This document shows positions 23,301 through 29,887 of a stretch of DNA of 32,590 nt, in pieces. Position 1 is the stretch's first letter, and every line of letters begins with the position of its first letter. The notes beneath the pieces were generated by a model, which was given only the letters and a program-made list of their open reading frames with translations, made no database searches and was not told where the DNA came from. Made by a program: the position numbers and the translations under genes. Where the stretch lies: positions 34,180-66,769 of the forward strand of contig NW_003546618.1 in the NCBI RefSeq assembly GCF_000090795.2, written 5' to 3'. Source of the DNA: Amphimedon queenslandica (taxonomy: Eukaryota > Porifera > Demospongiae > Haplosclerida > Niphatidae).

Positions 23301-23803
23301 GAGATTCTTAAATCCTGGGGGAGTCTCATTGAAGCAAAAAGCAGCATAATTAAGTTATTTCATTCAAGCCATTGTGACACAAATTTATGAATGCAAGCCA
23401 GCATAGGCATAGCTAACACTGATTTGGATATACTAGATCTAATTCTCGCAATTTTATTGTTTTTTTTTTCAGTCATTTAAACAATTAGCTATATACCTTC
23501 TGTTACATGAGGAATTTGACATCCAGAATTACAAGTCATCCTCCCTCCATCTTCTCTAATTAACTGTTCACCGCAGTTAAAGCAATAAATCATCTCCTTT
23601 TTGTAGCTCAGATTTAGAGTCTCTGGTGTTGTCTCTATTGGTATTGTAAATAACCTTCTTTCTTTGTTGGCTTTCTTTTGATTTATGCAACTACTGCAAT
23701 ATCTTCTTTGGCTTCGAGTTGCAGTTGTTAGCAATTTTGTCTTAGGACAGAAAATGCAAAATTCGATTTGCATCTTCTCCGTTTCAGCTGCCAAGCCTGC
23801 CAT
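3812..23803 (-). CDS. RNF213: RNF213-like (mysterin) giant AAA+ E3 ubiquitin ligase with N-terminal death domain, 58 exons
   Basis: A minus-strand gene traced by joining GT-AG exons with consistent phase; the total is 13,347 bases (4,448 residues). Vertebrate RNF213 is a cytosolic dynein-like AAA+ ubiquitin ligase acting in lipid metabolism, vascular biology and defence against intracellular microbes. Visible in order: zinc ribbons (residues 16-95), acidic linker, death-fold domain (about 303-369), CBM20-like region (about 388-490), helical arm, degenerate AAA1, AAA2 with a P-loop, AAA3 (GETGCGKT, K2466), AAA4 (GKPGSSKS, K2830), E3 shell, RING (4009-4051). Human RNF213 is about 5,200 residues with its RING near 4,000, so positions agree well up to the RING. 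Nearly all introns are 43-150 bases. I chose the ATG at 23803, since the longer frame opens only with GTG at 23839. The stop at 3812 follows a strong donor (GTAAGA at 3818-3823), so the true C-terminus may lie outside the window. Family assignment is near certain; individual exon ends are well supported by phase but unverified by transcripts. Confidence 0.93.
5389..5756 (-). other. Exons 51-52 of the RNF213-like gene: RING finger
   Basis: Exons 5756-5650 and 5589-5389. The RING is C3HC4: C4009-x2-C4012, C4026-x3-H4030, C4033-x2-C4036, C4048-x2-C4051 (CQLC ... PCDQSHMFCEKC ... CPSC). RINGs recruit ubiquitin-loaded E2 enzymes, although in human RNF213 much of the activity is reported not to need the RING. 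The 60 bases between the exons (5590-5649) are a multiple of three without an in-frame stop and would read as a hydrophobic, membrane-like stretch (ITIIGLLFIFYY). GTATGT at one end and TTTTTTACTATAG at the other mark it as an intron. Confidence 0.88.
5830..8311 (-). other. Exons 42-50 of the RNF213-like gene: C-terminal AAA units, hinge and E3 shell
   Basis: Exons: 8311-8218, 8169-7966, 7914-7784, 7702-7206, 7155-6715, 6659-6481, 6433-6221, 6176-5992, 5947-5830. Family matches include VSDSFIGFQED (human PSDVFIGYHSD), RVAGGTSFASFQGGSW followed by HIDEL (human RVGRGTAYVGFHGGLW, HIDDL), NCKFPFSWEIIDQV (human NNVPFSWKIKDYL), and YDCYLHDFV. This corresponds to the inactive AAA5/AAA6 units and the start of the large helical E3 shell holding the RING. 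Segment 6221-6433 and 5992-6176 are less conserved. Confidence 0.85.
8358..10077 (-). other. Exons 40-41 of the RNF213-like gene: AAA4 ATPase module
   Basis: Exons 10077-9902 and 9851-8358. Exon 41, at 1,494 bases, is the largest in the gene. Walker A is VGKPGSSKSLAKSIV (K2830, equivalent to human K2775). Walker B reads VVVLEEIGLAED (E2899-E2900), where human has LDEVGLAED, so the magnesium-coordinating Asp position is Glu while the catalytic Glu is kept. GISNWALDPAKMNRGI and the arginine-containing ALINRLEKHF near the end are also near-identical to vertebrate RNF213. This is the most conserved stretch in the window and settles the family assignment. Confidence 0.93.
10132..11202 (-). other. 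Exons 34-39 of the RNF213-like gene: AAA3 ATPase module
   Basis: Exons: 11202-11085, 11032-10803, 10754-10672, 10617-10484, 10437-10339, 10284-10132. Walker A is GETGCGKT (K2466, equivalent to human K2426) and Walker B is LFFDEVN (E2527, equivalent to human E2488), so this site should bind and hydrolyse ATP. AACNPYK and LPLRKLVYRV follow, as in the family. Two introns, 10755-10802 (48 bases) and 10618-10671 (54 bases), are multiples of three with no in-frame stop, so a plain ORF reading would wrongly include them. Removing them restores the family spacing (KLGQLPLRK; human RLGSIPLRQ). Confidence 0.9.
11263..12323 (-). other. Exons 28-33 of the RNF213-like gene: AAA2-AAA3 connector
   Basis: Exons: 12323-12233, 12186-12021, 11977-11818, 11770-11715, 11657-11463, 11415-11263. 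Family-specific blocks are RVYQYLRRIKANQELDQF (human RPYQYLRRFNQNQDLDTF), NPSWSNIRNFIEFLN (human NPSWSELRNFARFLN), HPYLFFNQDGYTMTFLGL (human HPYVFFNDDHTTMTFIGF) and TVDNLMKMLAIHMKFR directly before the AAA3 P-loop. Intron 27 (12324-12697, 374 bases) is the second largest; it is very AT-rich and includes an imperfect hairpin TAGGTTAT/ATAACCTA near 12557-12595. Confidence 0.87.
12698..13732 (-). other. Exons 23-27 of the RNF213-like gene: AAA1 and AAA2
   Basis: Exons: 13732-13626, 13577-13439, 13386-13209, 13164-12909, 12862-12698. AAA1 is degenerate: KPLPTHEEVLICTKDTTVEQ then LVNADQLPFSVSEKVLD correspond to human PLPTYDEVLLCTPATT and LLFADQLSYEVA. AAA2 keeps a P-loop-like RNNGMGKTLRVKR (K2059; human ERAGVGKSLYVKR) and the following IHFNVAQD block. 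In the known structure only AAA3 and AAA4 have full ATPase sites. The 48 bases 13578-13625 run GTTAAA...AAGCAG without a stop in frame and would insert 16 residues. I call them an intron because the family sequence continues directly across it. Confidence 0.85.
13943..18901 (-). other. Exons 7-22 of the RNF213-like gene: N-terminal helical arm
   Basis: Exons: 18901-18624, 18579-18344, 18289-18095, 18044-17849, 17801-17746, 17692-17425, 17373-17293, 17245-17132, 17076-16914, 16862-16536, 16489-15909, 15856-15697, 15653-15439, 15390-15094, 15033-14180, 14136-13943. They encode residues about 491-1895, mostly alpha-helical, matching the arm and linker that precede the AAA ring in RNF213. Recognisable family blocks are GIEWIGVLPLLHAI, KTLGLTGDFNAIEALL (human KESLGLNGDFSVLNTLL), NTRGIYYIEAIPG (human INQRGIYVIQAP) and NYYTSQQLLDLRKELGK (human NFYTAEQLVYLSTELRK). 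Residues around 14300-14500 include an acidic insert not seen in vertebrates. The intron at 15654-15696 is only 43 bases. Confidence 0.85.
18949..19411 (-). other. Exons 4-6 of the RNF213-like gene: CBM20-like domain
   Basis: Exons 19411-19357, 19312-19172 and 19115-18949 encode residues about 370-490. A beta-rich segment ends with YKYVIVLKNSG and then KFDYNFRIVKK. It corresponds to the CBM20 (starch/glycogen-binding type) domain of RNF213, which has a YKYVIYNG-type strand followed by an EYEF motif. Exon 6 uses the acceptor TTTTTAG before TGTTTTTC; the nearer AATCAG would put a stop in frame. Known for the family: the CBM20 domain of RNF213 has been linked to glycogen and lipid droplets. Whether the sponge domain binds sugar cannot be judged here. 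Confidence 0.7.
19474..19698 (-). other. Exon 3 of the RNF213-like gene: death-fold domain
   Basis: This 225-base phase 1-1 exon encodes residues about 295-369. They read like a compact death domain: helix 1-2 KKYAKTLDKKCKEIGERL, then LLKKWQRD, then TWDTLLSALRAVGEEKIA. The LLxxW spacing, the conserved TW before the penultimate helix and the ALxxxGxxxIA ending are typical of death domains, which assemble signalling complexes in innate immunity and cell death. At about 67 residues it is shorter than the usual 80-90. I know of no death domain in vertebrate RNF213. The exon is phase-symmetric and so could be skipped or shuffled without breaking the frame. DED or CARD are alternatives within the same fold. 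Confidence 0.6.
19744..20319 (-). other. Exon 2 of the RNF213-like gene: acidic low-complexity linker
   Basis: Residues about 103-294 are rich in Glu, Lys, Gln, Asp and Ser, with runs such as EEQPKEEQ, and have no recognisable fold. The segment is expected to be disordered. Human RNF213 has a similar long charged, low-complexity region between its zinc ribbon and its CBM20 domain, so position and composition agree. The exon begins in phase 1 after a TTCATTCTAG acceptor and ends in phase 1 with donor GTAAAA. Confidence 0.8.
20628..20748. repeat. Fold-back, two arms of about 50 bases with a 22-base loop
   Basis: The left arm 20628-20677 and right arm 20700-20748 are imperfect inverted copies. 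The outer parts pair TTGGAAACAGTCCA with TGGACTGTTTCCAA. The inner parts pair TGTACTATCCTTGTTATGCT with the complement of AGCATAACGAGGATAGTACA, differing at one base. The middle (20642-20656) is less well matched. In RNA from either strand this would make a long hairpin; on the minus strand it lies within intron 1, near its 3' end. It is most simply a small fold-back transposon. Confidence 0.7.
21492..21865. mobile_element. MITE-like element with 18-base inverted ends
   Basis: TTTCACTTCACTTGGATT at 21492-21509 and its exact complement at 21848-21865 bound 374 bases. Inside, a diverged direct repeat (GTGCATGGTTTA, AGGTGCAC, GATCTCTA, ATGTTCAAA) occurs at about 21535-21598 and 21674-21730. AATCCACTGTA and TACAGCGGATT form a small internal hairpin. 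No transposase ORF is present. I found no clear target-site duplication, so the exact ends and the superfamily are uncertain. Confidence 0.6.
23497..23803 (-). other. Exon 1 of the RNF213-like gene: two zinc ribbons
   Basis: Residues 1-102 contain two probable zinc-binding ribbons: C16-x2-C19 with C36-x2-C39, and C74-x2-C77 with C91-x3-C95. Human RNF213 also begins with a short zinc ribbon (CPSC...CSQCG), which supports assigning this distant exon to the same gene. The exon ends after GAA G with donor GTATAT. The acceptor at 20320-20321 supplies AT AAA, giving an aspartate codon across a 3.2-kb intron, in phase. The initiator ATG (GCGATGG) has purines at -3 and +4. Confidence 0.75.
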
Positions 23804-23998
23804 CGCTATAGAACTGTAGCTCAGTATACTGCGCGCCACTGAATGCTTCTGAATTTTTATGCTACTTAGTTATGACCAAATTTGGTCAAAAAGAAGCAGC
23901 TAGGGAGTGAACTTTAGATATGCATGATTGTTTAATAATAATATAAATCTAATTATAATGGCATCATGAATCTCATTTACCCTTCACATTAGCGTCAG
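23804..23998 (-). promoter_or_regulatory. Presumed promoter/5' leader of the RNF213-like gene, with a 16-base palindrome
   Basis: Only about 195 bases separate the start codon from the upstream transposon. TGACCAAATTTGGTCA, a perfect palindrome, lies at 23873-23888, 70 bases ahead of the ATG, and could be a binding site for a dimeric factor. I see no clear TATA box in the right place. Promoter status is inferred from position only. Confidence 0.3.
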
Positions 23999-25159
23999 CA
24001 GTAACCTAGTGGAAAGAGGGGGGCAAATTTTTTGCGCAACTACGCTCTGGCATAGATAATTCATTTACTCTAATATCTGGTGGTCACTATTTTACGGGAC
24101 GGGACGGGACAGGGCGGGACGTCCCGTCCCGTAGCCCTGCGTATCCTAAAATCCGGGACCATAATTCGCAGGCATTATTATGATTATAATCATAAAAACA
24201 GCAATAATAACTACCAGTATTAGATTCTTTGATATTAAACAAAAGTAAGAAACAACAACACTTATAAAATATGTGATTTCTTTTCAGTGTAATGAACTAA
24301 GCAATTTATAATCATAATTATTTTGAAATGGCATAGGAAAATAATAGATTTGGTTGAAATCCGCGTTAGTGATAAGCATAAAGATGTCCCAAGTGCTTCC
24401 TGCTTTGGCATTGCTCAGTTTTGACCTTTATTATTTTGAGGTATTGATTCACTGATATTCAGCCAGTAGTCATGCAATATGAAATTTGTCATACACTATA
24501 TATATTAATCAGCTGCATGGTATTGCGAAATACAATTGTGTTTCTTATGAAGATGCGAAAAATTCTAATTTTCAGGGAAAAGAGACTATACAGTGCAATG
24601 ATAAACTTAATGATAACAATTAAGAGAGTGGATAATAATAATTATTAATGAACAACTTGATTATTGTAGAATAATGATTGCTTACATTTACAGTTTGTGT
24701 AAATTTCAGACATTATTGGGTTCTGAAATATAGTTACAGTTTAAAGGAAAAATTACAGGCATTTTGAGCTGGTTCCGTTTTGCTCACCTATTTGTCCCGC
24801 AAAATAGGTTATTTCCGCGTATCCTATCCCGTCCCGTTAATTAGTGTCACGCTTTGTCCTGTCCCGTCCCGTCCCGTAAAATAGTGACCACCTAATATCT
24901 ATGCTCTGGGCCCTAGGCCCGGCGCCCTTAAGGGAGCGACCACACCTCTTTTTCAACATGGCGGACTTCTTGAAACTATCATAGGCAACGTTGAATACCT
25001 TTCCAGCTTTGTAATGGCATCATAGAAAGACTGATTTAGCCTTTTTTATATGTAAGTTGTAGAACAGCTTTCTTCCAAAAGTAGCTTATTATTTTGTTAA
25101 TTTTAAATTTTGATTTAAAAAGGGGGGCATTGCCCCCATTGCCCCCCGGCTACGCCCCT
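23999..25159. mobile_element. Old transposon with degenerate ends, host of a nested insertion
   Basis: GCGTCAG occurs directly before 23999 (23992-23998) and again at 25160-25166. Between them the left end CAGTAACCTAG...GGGGGGCAAA resembles the complement of the right end, GGGGGGCAATG...GGGCGTAGCC. The right end (CCCCCCGGCTACGCCCC) is a common style of hAT terminus. The pair is much more eroded than the element nested inside at 24079-24892. Without that insertion the old element would be about 340 bases, too short for a transposase. Confidence 0.45.
24079..24892. mobile_element. Non-autonomous hAT-type transposon, 814 bases, GGGAC-rich ends
   Basis: Terminal inverted repeats of 32 identical bases start GGTGGTCACTATTTTACGGG and continue as GACGGGACGGGAC; they occupy 24079-24110 and 24861-24892. 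They are flanked by the 8-base direct duplication TAATATCT at 24071-24078 and 24893-24900. The left end continues into a GGGACGTCCC palindrome. The interior is AT-rich and holds no transposase. Perfect ends and an intact duplication indicate recent insertion. The 8-base duplication suggests hAT; the GGTGG terminus is not a classical hAT end, so another 8-base-duplicating family remains possible. Confidence 0.88.
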
Positions 25160-25166
25160 GCGTCAG

Positions 25167-26607
25167 TCCCACTCAAAATGTGTATGTGGCTATGATGCAT
25201 TCTGCATGAAAAATGAGTCTAATTATTATGTTCTATTTATTCTATATAATTATAGATCTACTAACTGTATTTATGATGCCATGTTTTCGATTAGTTTGCT
25301 CCAATTTCCACCTACCTGTCAATGCATGTGAAACAGCTATGGGCTATATAATGCACGGCAGTCTATACATTGCTACTAACATGCATGTATTATAGTCTTG
25401 CATGGCCAGATTTAATTTTAGAATGGCACAGCAAGCTCATTAGCTTTATAATCAAAATTTGAAAAAAAATTTACAACAAGAAGCGATTTACAGCAAAATT
25501 AAAAATATCCGCTTTTTCCCTTAGTGCAAAATATCCAAAAATCATTTTTATGTTATTATTGTCCCTTCCTCTAGTTATTTATAAGTAGCTATACGATTAT
25601 CATAAAGTAGCCATCAACTCTTTAAGGTTTCAGACCTCTCTATTAAGGGCTATATCACAAAAGAAAAGCATAGATTTTTCAACAGATTTTCAAATTTATT
25701 CAGTTCTATGTAACATTCCACAGCATTGACTTTTGCCAACTATGTCATCATTGTCACCTGCATGTAGCTCCACCAAAACACCTAAACTATTGTCTTTTTT
25801 CATACCGTTTGCAAGTAGCATAAATTGCCCATAAGATCTACATGCTAGCAATATATGCTCACATAAATGATACATTGAGTGCTTCTTAGTAAACACCATT
25901 CATTTGTTCCCATATAATATTAGTAAAATTAGCATTTTGTTCTTGTACGACAGGACTTGACCATCTCCCTCCTATCATCAGCAGATGATGTATTCCATCA
26001 TTTTCAAATGAAATGATTATCGGCATTCTGCCATAGGCTATCCTCATAGCAGATCTCTTTGGATCTGTTCATTCCATTGAATTCCAACTAAGATTATACT
26101 TGCATCTAACTATGAGTCAATGCTCAGATAAGCTATTGTGATAGGAATAATCTTCAGTGCTCAGCCAACCAAAATAGGATATTCTGTCAGCTACTACGAG
26201 CAAATGTAACCAGACTCTGCAAATGGAAGGTTGCCAGTCATCATTTTGTCACAGGATCTTAAGAATACAGAAGTAGTTAATGCCCATTCTGGTATTATTA
26301 GATTAATTTTCTTTACCAGCCCATATATGTACGTTAACAACTGCAGGTGCTGAATGTGAATACCTGCAAGACAATGAATGTCTGGCAGTCATTCTAGTTC
26401 TGTATGATAAAGGAATTCATTTAGAACACTTTGTTTTGTACTACTAAATGATACACATGCAAGAATGGCTAGCATGCTCAACAGAAAGCTAAGAAAACCA
26501 AACTCATGGGGTAAATAGTGTGAGTCCTAGATTTCTATACCATTAAAGTTTTGTCCTAATGTCTGTCTTAACTTGAGATCAAGAGGCTTAAAGTTTCAAA
26601 TTTTGCT
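25167..26607. other. Intergenic, no gene seen
   Basis: AT-rich sequence without recognisable coding content. A 67-codon minus-strand frame at 25696-25899 has no family resemblance or splice context that I can support. Confidence 0.5.
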
Positions 26608-26695
26608 TCAACTGATATGATATAGATAATCTGAAATCCACCCTCTAGTGATCACTAGAGGGTGGATTTCAGATTATCTATATCATATCAGTTGA
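26608..26695. repeat. Perfect 88-base palindrome without spacer
   Basis: Bases 26608-26651 are the exact reverse complement of 26652-26695, with the centre at CTAGTGA|TCACTAG. There are no mismatches and no loop. Such DNA can extrude as a cruciform, and an RNA copy would be a 44-base-pair hairpin. It is either a very recent inverted duplication, a tiny palindromic transposon, or an assembly or cloning artefact. Confidence 0.9.
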
Positions 26696-27699
26696 CTGCA
26701 TGCATGTCACATGATAAAACTATACCCTAAATATCAACATTCAGATAATGTTACTGCAATGCTGTAATCTACTGAAACATTTTAAAGAATAGCTAGATTG
26801 TTGAAATTTTAGGCTATGACATACATACGGAGATAATAATGTAATAATGTAACCATGCATGCATGTCATCAAAAAATGCATGTCACATCACCCATCTGCC
26901 CAGCAATAACCTATATTACTTATGATTATTGTTAGCCCAAGAGATGCATCCTTGCCTCCAGCAATGGAGGCTGGAAACAAAGGTGGATTGAGTAGATGCC
27001 ACTGAGAGATATCAATAATCTTGTATATTATCTGGACAGTAACCTTTAAAGTTTAGTGAACTCTTCCACAGTTAGAACAGGAAGTAGTTTTATACTTATT
27101 GCCTGTGTACATGTAGTGCATCACTGGAGGTTGGGATAGGATGTGGTTTTGCAGTAAGTACTATTGGAGTAATTATTTAGACTATAGACTGTTGTGGGTG
27201 ATGACATAATCCCCACATATGTACTGCATCTTCCCTTATTAAGATATTTATGAGAATGTATAGTCTATAATGTTAACAGGAGTACATAATGCATACATGT
27301 ATGACCTATTGACTGTATTTTTTAATCCCAGCTTAGTAAGAAACCGATTGATCAAAAGGTCACCCATTGAAAAACACAATAAGATCTATACTGCTAGAGC
27401 AAGAGGAGGGATAGCCTCAGGGCTGGCAATGAAACCAGGGAAGGTATAATTGGTCTATATCATACCACATCTTATTTCACTCTTTTTCTCCTCTCACTGA
27501 ATTTCATAGCTTTTGTTCTTTAGTGCATACATACTGTCTGTTGTTTCACTCCATTTCTGTGTCTCTGTCACTCTCTCCAGCACTTTTGATATGCATGCAT
27601 CTATATAAATGTACATGTAGCTATGATTCTGATAACAGATAGTGTATAATTATGCTGCCATAATTGTAGATTATATTTACTAGAAAGTTATATTTACTA
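26696..27699. other. Intergenic, one orphan exon-like segment
   Basis: Nothing recognisable except 27337-27443. That segment has an acceptor-like CCCAGCTTAG, an open frame ending GGIASGLAMKPGK, and a donor-like AAG|GTATAA. I found no partner exons and no family for it. Confidence 0.3.
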
Positions 27700-27810
27700 G
27701 AAAGAATGTAAAACGTTAAAGGGCTCTGCCTCCTGGTCACGTCCAGACGTACGCATACATACATGTACATACATACCGAAATACTCATCAGTAAGGGCTT
27801 TGCCCAAAAA
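27700..27810. repeat. Dispersed repeat, same family as 2442-2830 and 3408-3808
   Basis: It begins AATGTAAAACGTTAAAGGGC and TCTGCCTCC (compare ATGTAAAACATTCAAAGGCTC at 2794-2815), has ACGTACGCATACATAC in the middle, and ends ACTCATCAGTAAGGGCTTTG then CCCAA (compare ACTCATCTTAGTGGGCTTTG at 3781-3800). A repeated end-to-end layout at distant places points to a short dispersed element. No inverted ends were defined. Confidence 0.55.
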
Positions 27811-28645
27811 ATGAGTTCTGACAGTTAACAAAACTACATAGTGATAGAAATGGGAGGAAATGTGAGACACCTGTTTATGGTTATGTACACAGCTCTGAGT
27901 AAAGAGGGAGTGAATAGTTTGTATAGTGTTATCAACTTATCATATACTTATACTACATCCACCCTAAGGTCATAACATAAATATACTAGTTTAGATTACA
28001 CATGCACACCTGTATACATGTACTGCATGGATATTGATATAATGTTTTTTACTTTTTGTGTATTTCTATAATACAATGTCTTTAATATGAAAGATTCACA
28101 TATAGTAATAATTGTTGTACTGAAATCACATTTATAAACCACTTAATAACAGCTCCTGGCCTATATTTTGTTTTTAAGCACATTCACTCTGCTAAAAGTA
28201 ACACAAAGTATTTTATAGTTATTACTCCTATCTCCCAATTATCTTTTTTATCAATCATAAACGTAACCATTAGAGCAAACTTCTCAATTGGTCAACAAAA
28301 TAAAATATTAAACTATTAATATCTTATAGTCTATAATCATCTAACTTTCCTTAGTGGTTCAGGGCAGTCATCAGCAGGACATTGCTCTTATTCAGTCAGT
28401 TGCATCAAAAATGTTTTCGTCATTTTCTTGTCACTCTCAAAGTCATAAAGTTTTGAAAAAACTGCTGACATCTGGAAGCTTTATAATTGTAGTGTATATT
28501 ACTACTACAACTGTCAAATCACACTTTGATCGTCACTTTTATTGCTTCCTTGGCCAGCTCCTATGCTACCAAATGGATTTCTGTAAATACAACAATTATT
28601 GTTTATTAAACTGTAAGAGAGTACAACATGTGTCAGTAGTGAGGC
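27811..28645. other. Intergenic, mostly featureless
   Basis: AT-rich. A 100-codon + strand frame at 28354-28656 runs into the Hsp70-like fragment that follows. Its last residues (VQHVSVVRHAL) could be decayed sequence of that gene, but I see no convincing motif in the rest. Confidence 0.35.
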
Positions 28646-29194
28646 ATGCTTTATGATAAAATAGTGTGTCTCCAAGAACCAAAGCTTGCTGTTGTATTAG
28701 GAGCAGTAATGTAGAGGAAAGATCGTAGCATAATTCAAACATGTGTTACTGATGCTACCTAAAGGATAGGATGTGCTGCAGTATTTAAGCAATCAATACA
28801 AGATGAACATTACAAGTTTAACGATGATGAAGATGGTAAGCAACATTGCAAGAATATATTTAAGGTAACTGTACTCAAAAGAGGAGAAGTAAAGGATGAA
28901 GCTTATAAAGATCTACATTTATACCTCTTTCTCAAAGCAGCACACAATTGCGAAAGGCTATATACTGTACAGCAGATGATGGAGTTCAGTATGTAAGAGA
29001 TAAAGAAGGTAAACTAACAGTATGTGAGATTGGTGAGCTAATGCTTGATATTCCTAATCCTGATAACAAACCAAATAATACGAGAAAGATTGATGTATTT
29101 TTGGATTTCAGAGGGAGCCCAATATAGTATCACTGGAAAAGAAGTGAAAACGGTTGGTGACTTTCTATCAAACCAAGACAAAAAATACAGTTAA
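28646..29194 (+). pseudogene. Broken C-terminal fragment of an Hsp70-family, HSPA12-like gene
   Basis: One frame from about 28646 reads CLQEPKLAVVLGAVM, like the HSPA12 ATPase-domain block (PQEAxLAVLKGAVLFG), and then a cysteine- and charge-rich segment ending VTVLKRGEVKDEAY. It is interrupted by TAG at 28712 and TAA at 28760, both where the family tends to have tyrosine. A frame change near 28960 leads to VQYVRDKEGKLTVCEIGELM followed by LDIPNP and VFLDFRG. Another near 29125 leads to SITGKEVKTVGDFLSNQ, matching the HSPA12 end (beta-strand, then DFL). HSPA12-type genes are atypical Hsp70s, often expanded in sponges and molluscs. Two stops and two frameshifts mean no product. The family call rests on recognition of block order, without a search. 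Confidence 0.6.
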
Positions 29195-29441
29195 TAGCAA
29201 TAATTGCTGTAACCAGCTTAATAATAAAAATGCAGCACACTTACAGAATTCATGTAGTACAGTGTAATGATTAAATAATAATTAATCAGTTAAATGAATT
29301 GTTGGTTTGAAATTTACGTTAGCTCTATATGAGTATTGCCATGTGAGCAGAAGTGCTGTACTCTACCTTGCCAAAAAAGCTATAGATTTTATAAGGCATG
29401 TTAAAATACATTTGTGTATGATGAACCTGAATAATTTTGCA

Positions 29442-29545
29442 AGAAGGAGGGAGAGGAGGAGAGGGAGAGAGAAGAAAGGGAGAGAAGGAAGGAGAAAGAG
29501 GGGGAGGAGAGAGAGAAGAAAAGGGTTACAAAAGCGAGAGAGTGC
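29442..29545 (+). repeat. Polypurine GA/GGA tract
   Basis: About 80 consecutive bases from 29442 to 29524 are A or G (GGAGGGAGAGGAGGAGAGGG and so on), with further GA-rich sequence to 29545. A weaker purine-rich patch lies at 29717-29769. Mirror-symmetric stretches of this kind can form triplex (H-DNA). It is simple sequence; the open frame across it (29307-29615) is an artefact of composition. Confidence 0.8.
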
Positions 29546-29887
29546 AGTAAACTTGTACATGTACAACTTCAGGATGATGTGGATTAAGATAAAAGCCATA
29601 AATCATAACACGTAATAGCACATGCTATACAAGGAATTTTACCTTTCGAAATACATTGTAGATCAGAAAGTTTAAATGCTTGGTCTTCATCATTCTTCTT
29701 TGTAACAGTGGACTGTTGAGAAATGAAAGAGGGAGGGTGGCGAGATGGAAGAGAGAGGGAACAGAGGACAAATTAATAAACAGAAGATAATCAATTACTT
29801 ATTTTATCTTTGGCATAAAATGAGTCACTCAAAAATGTTGATTATTACCATACATTTGTATATGGGCAAAATATTGTAATTATCAAC

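Larger units (their letters stand above)
20320..23496 (-). other. Intron 1, 3.2 kb, carrying repeats
   Basis: This is the only intron of the traced gene longer than about 400 bases. It holds a fold-back at 20628-20748, a MITE-like element at 21492-21865, a pair of 22-base direct repeats (AGCAATCAAGATTTGACACT..., 21935 and 21977), and a possible inverted pair GGACTCGCC at 22199 and GGCGAGTCC at 22946. Short open frames on the + strand at 20779-21060 and 22456-22704 do not resemble anything I know, and I do not call them genes. The remainder shows nothing definable. Confidence 0.65.

Noticed and set aside
25696-25899. 67-codon minus-strand ORF
   Set aside because: No recognisable family, no splice context, and no continuation upstream in frame.
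29307-29615. ORFs on both strands across the GA tract
   Set aside because: Open only because of the low-complexity purine composition.
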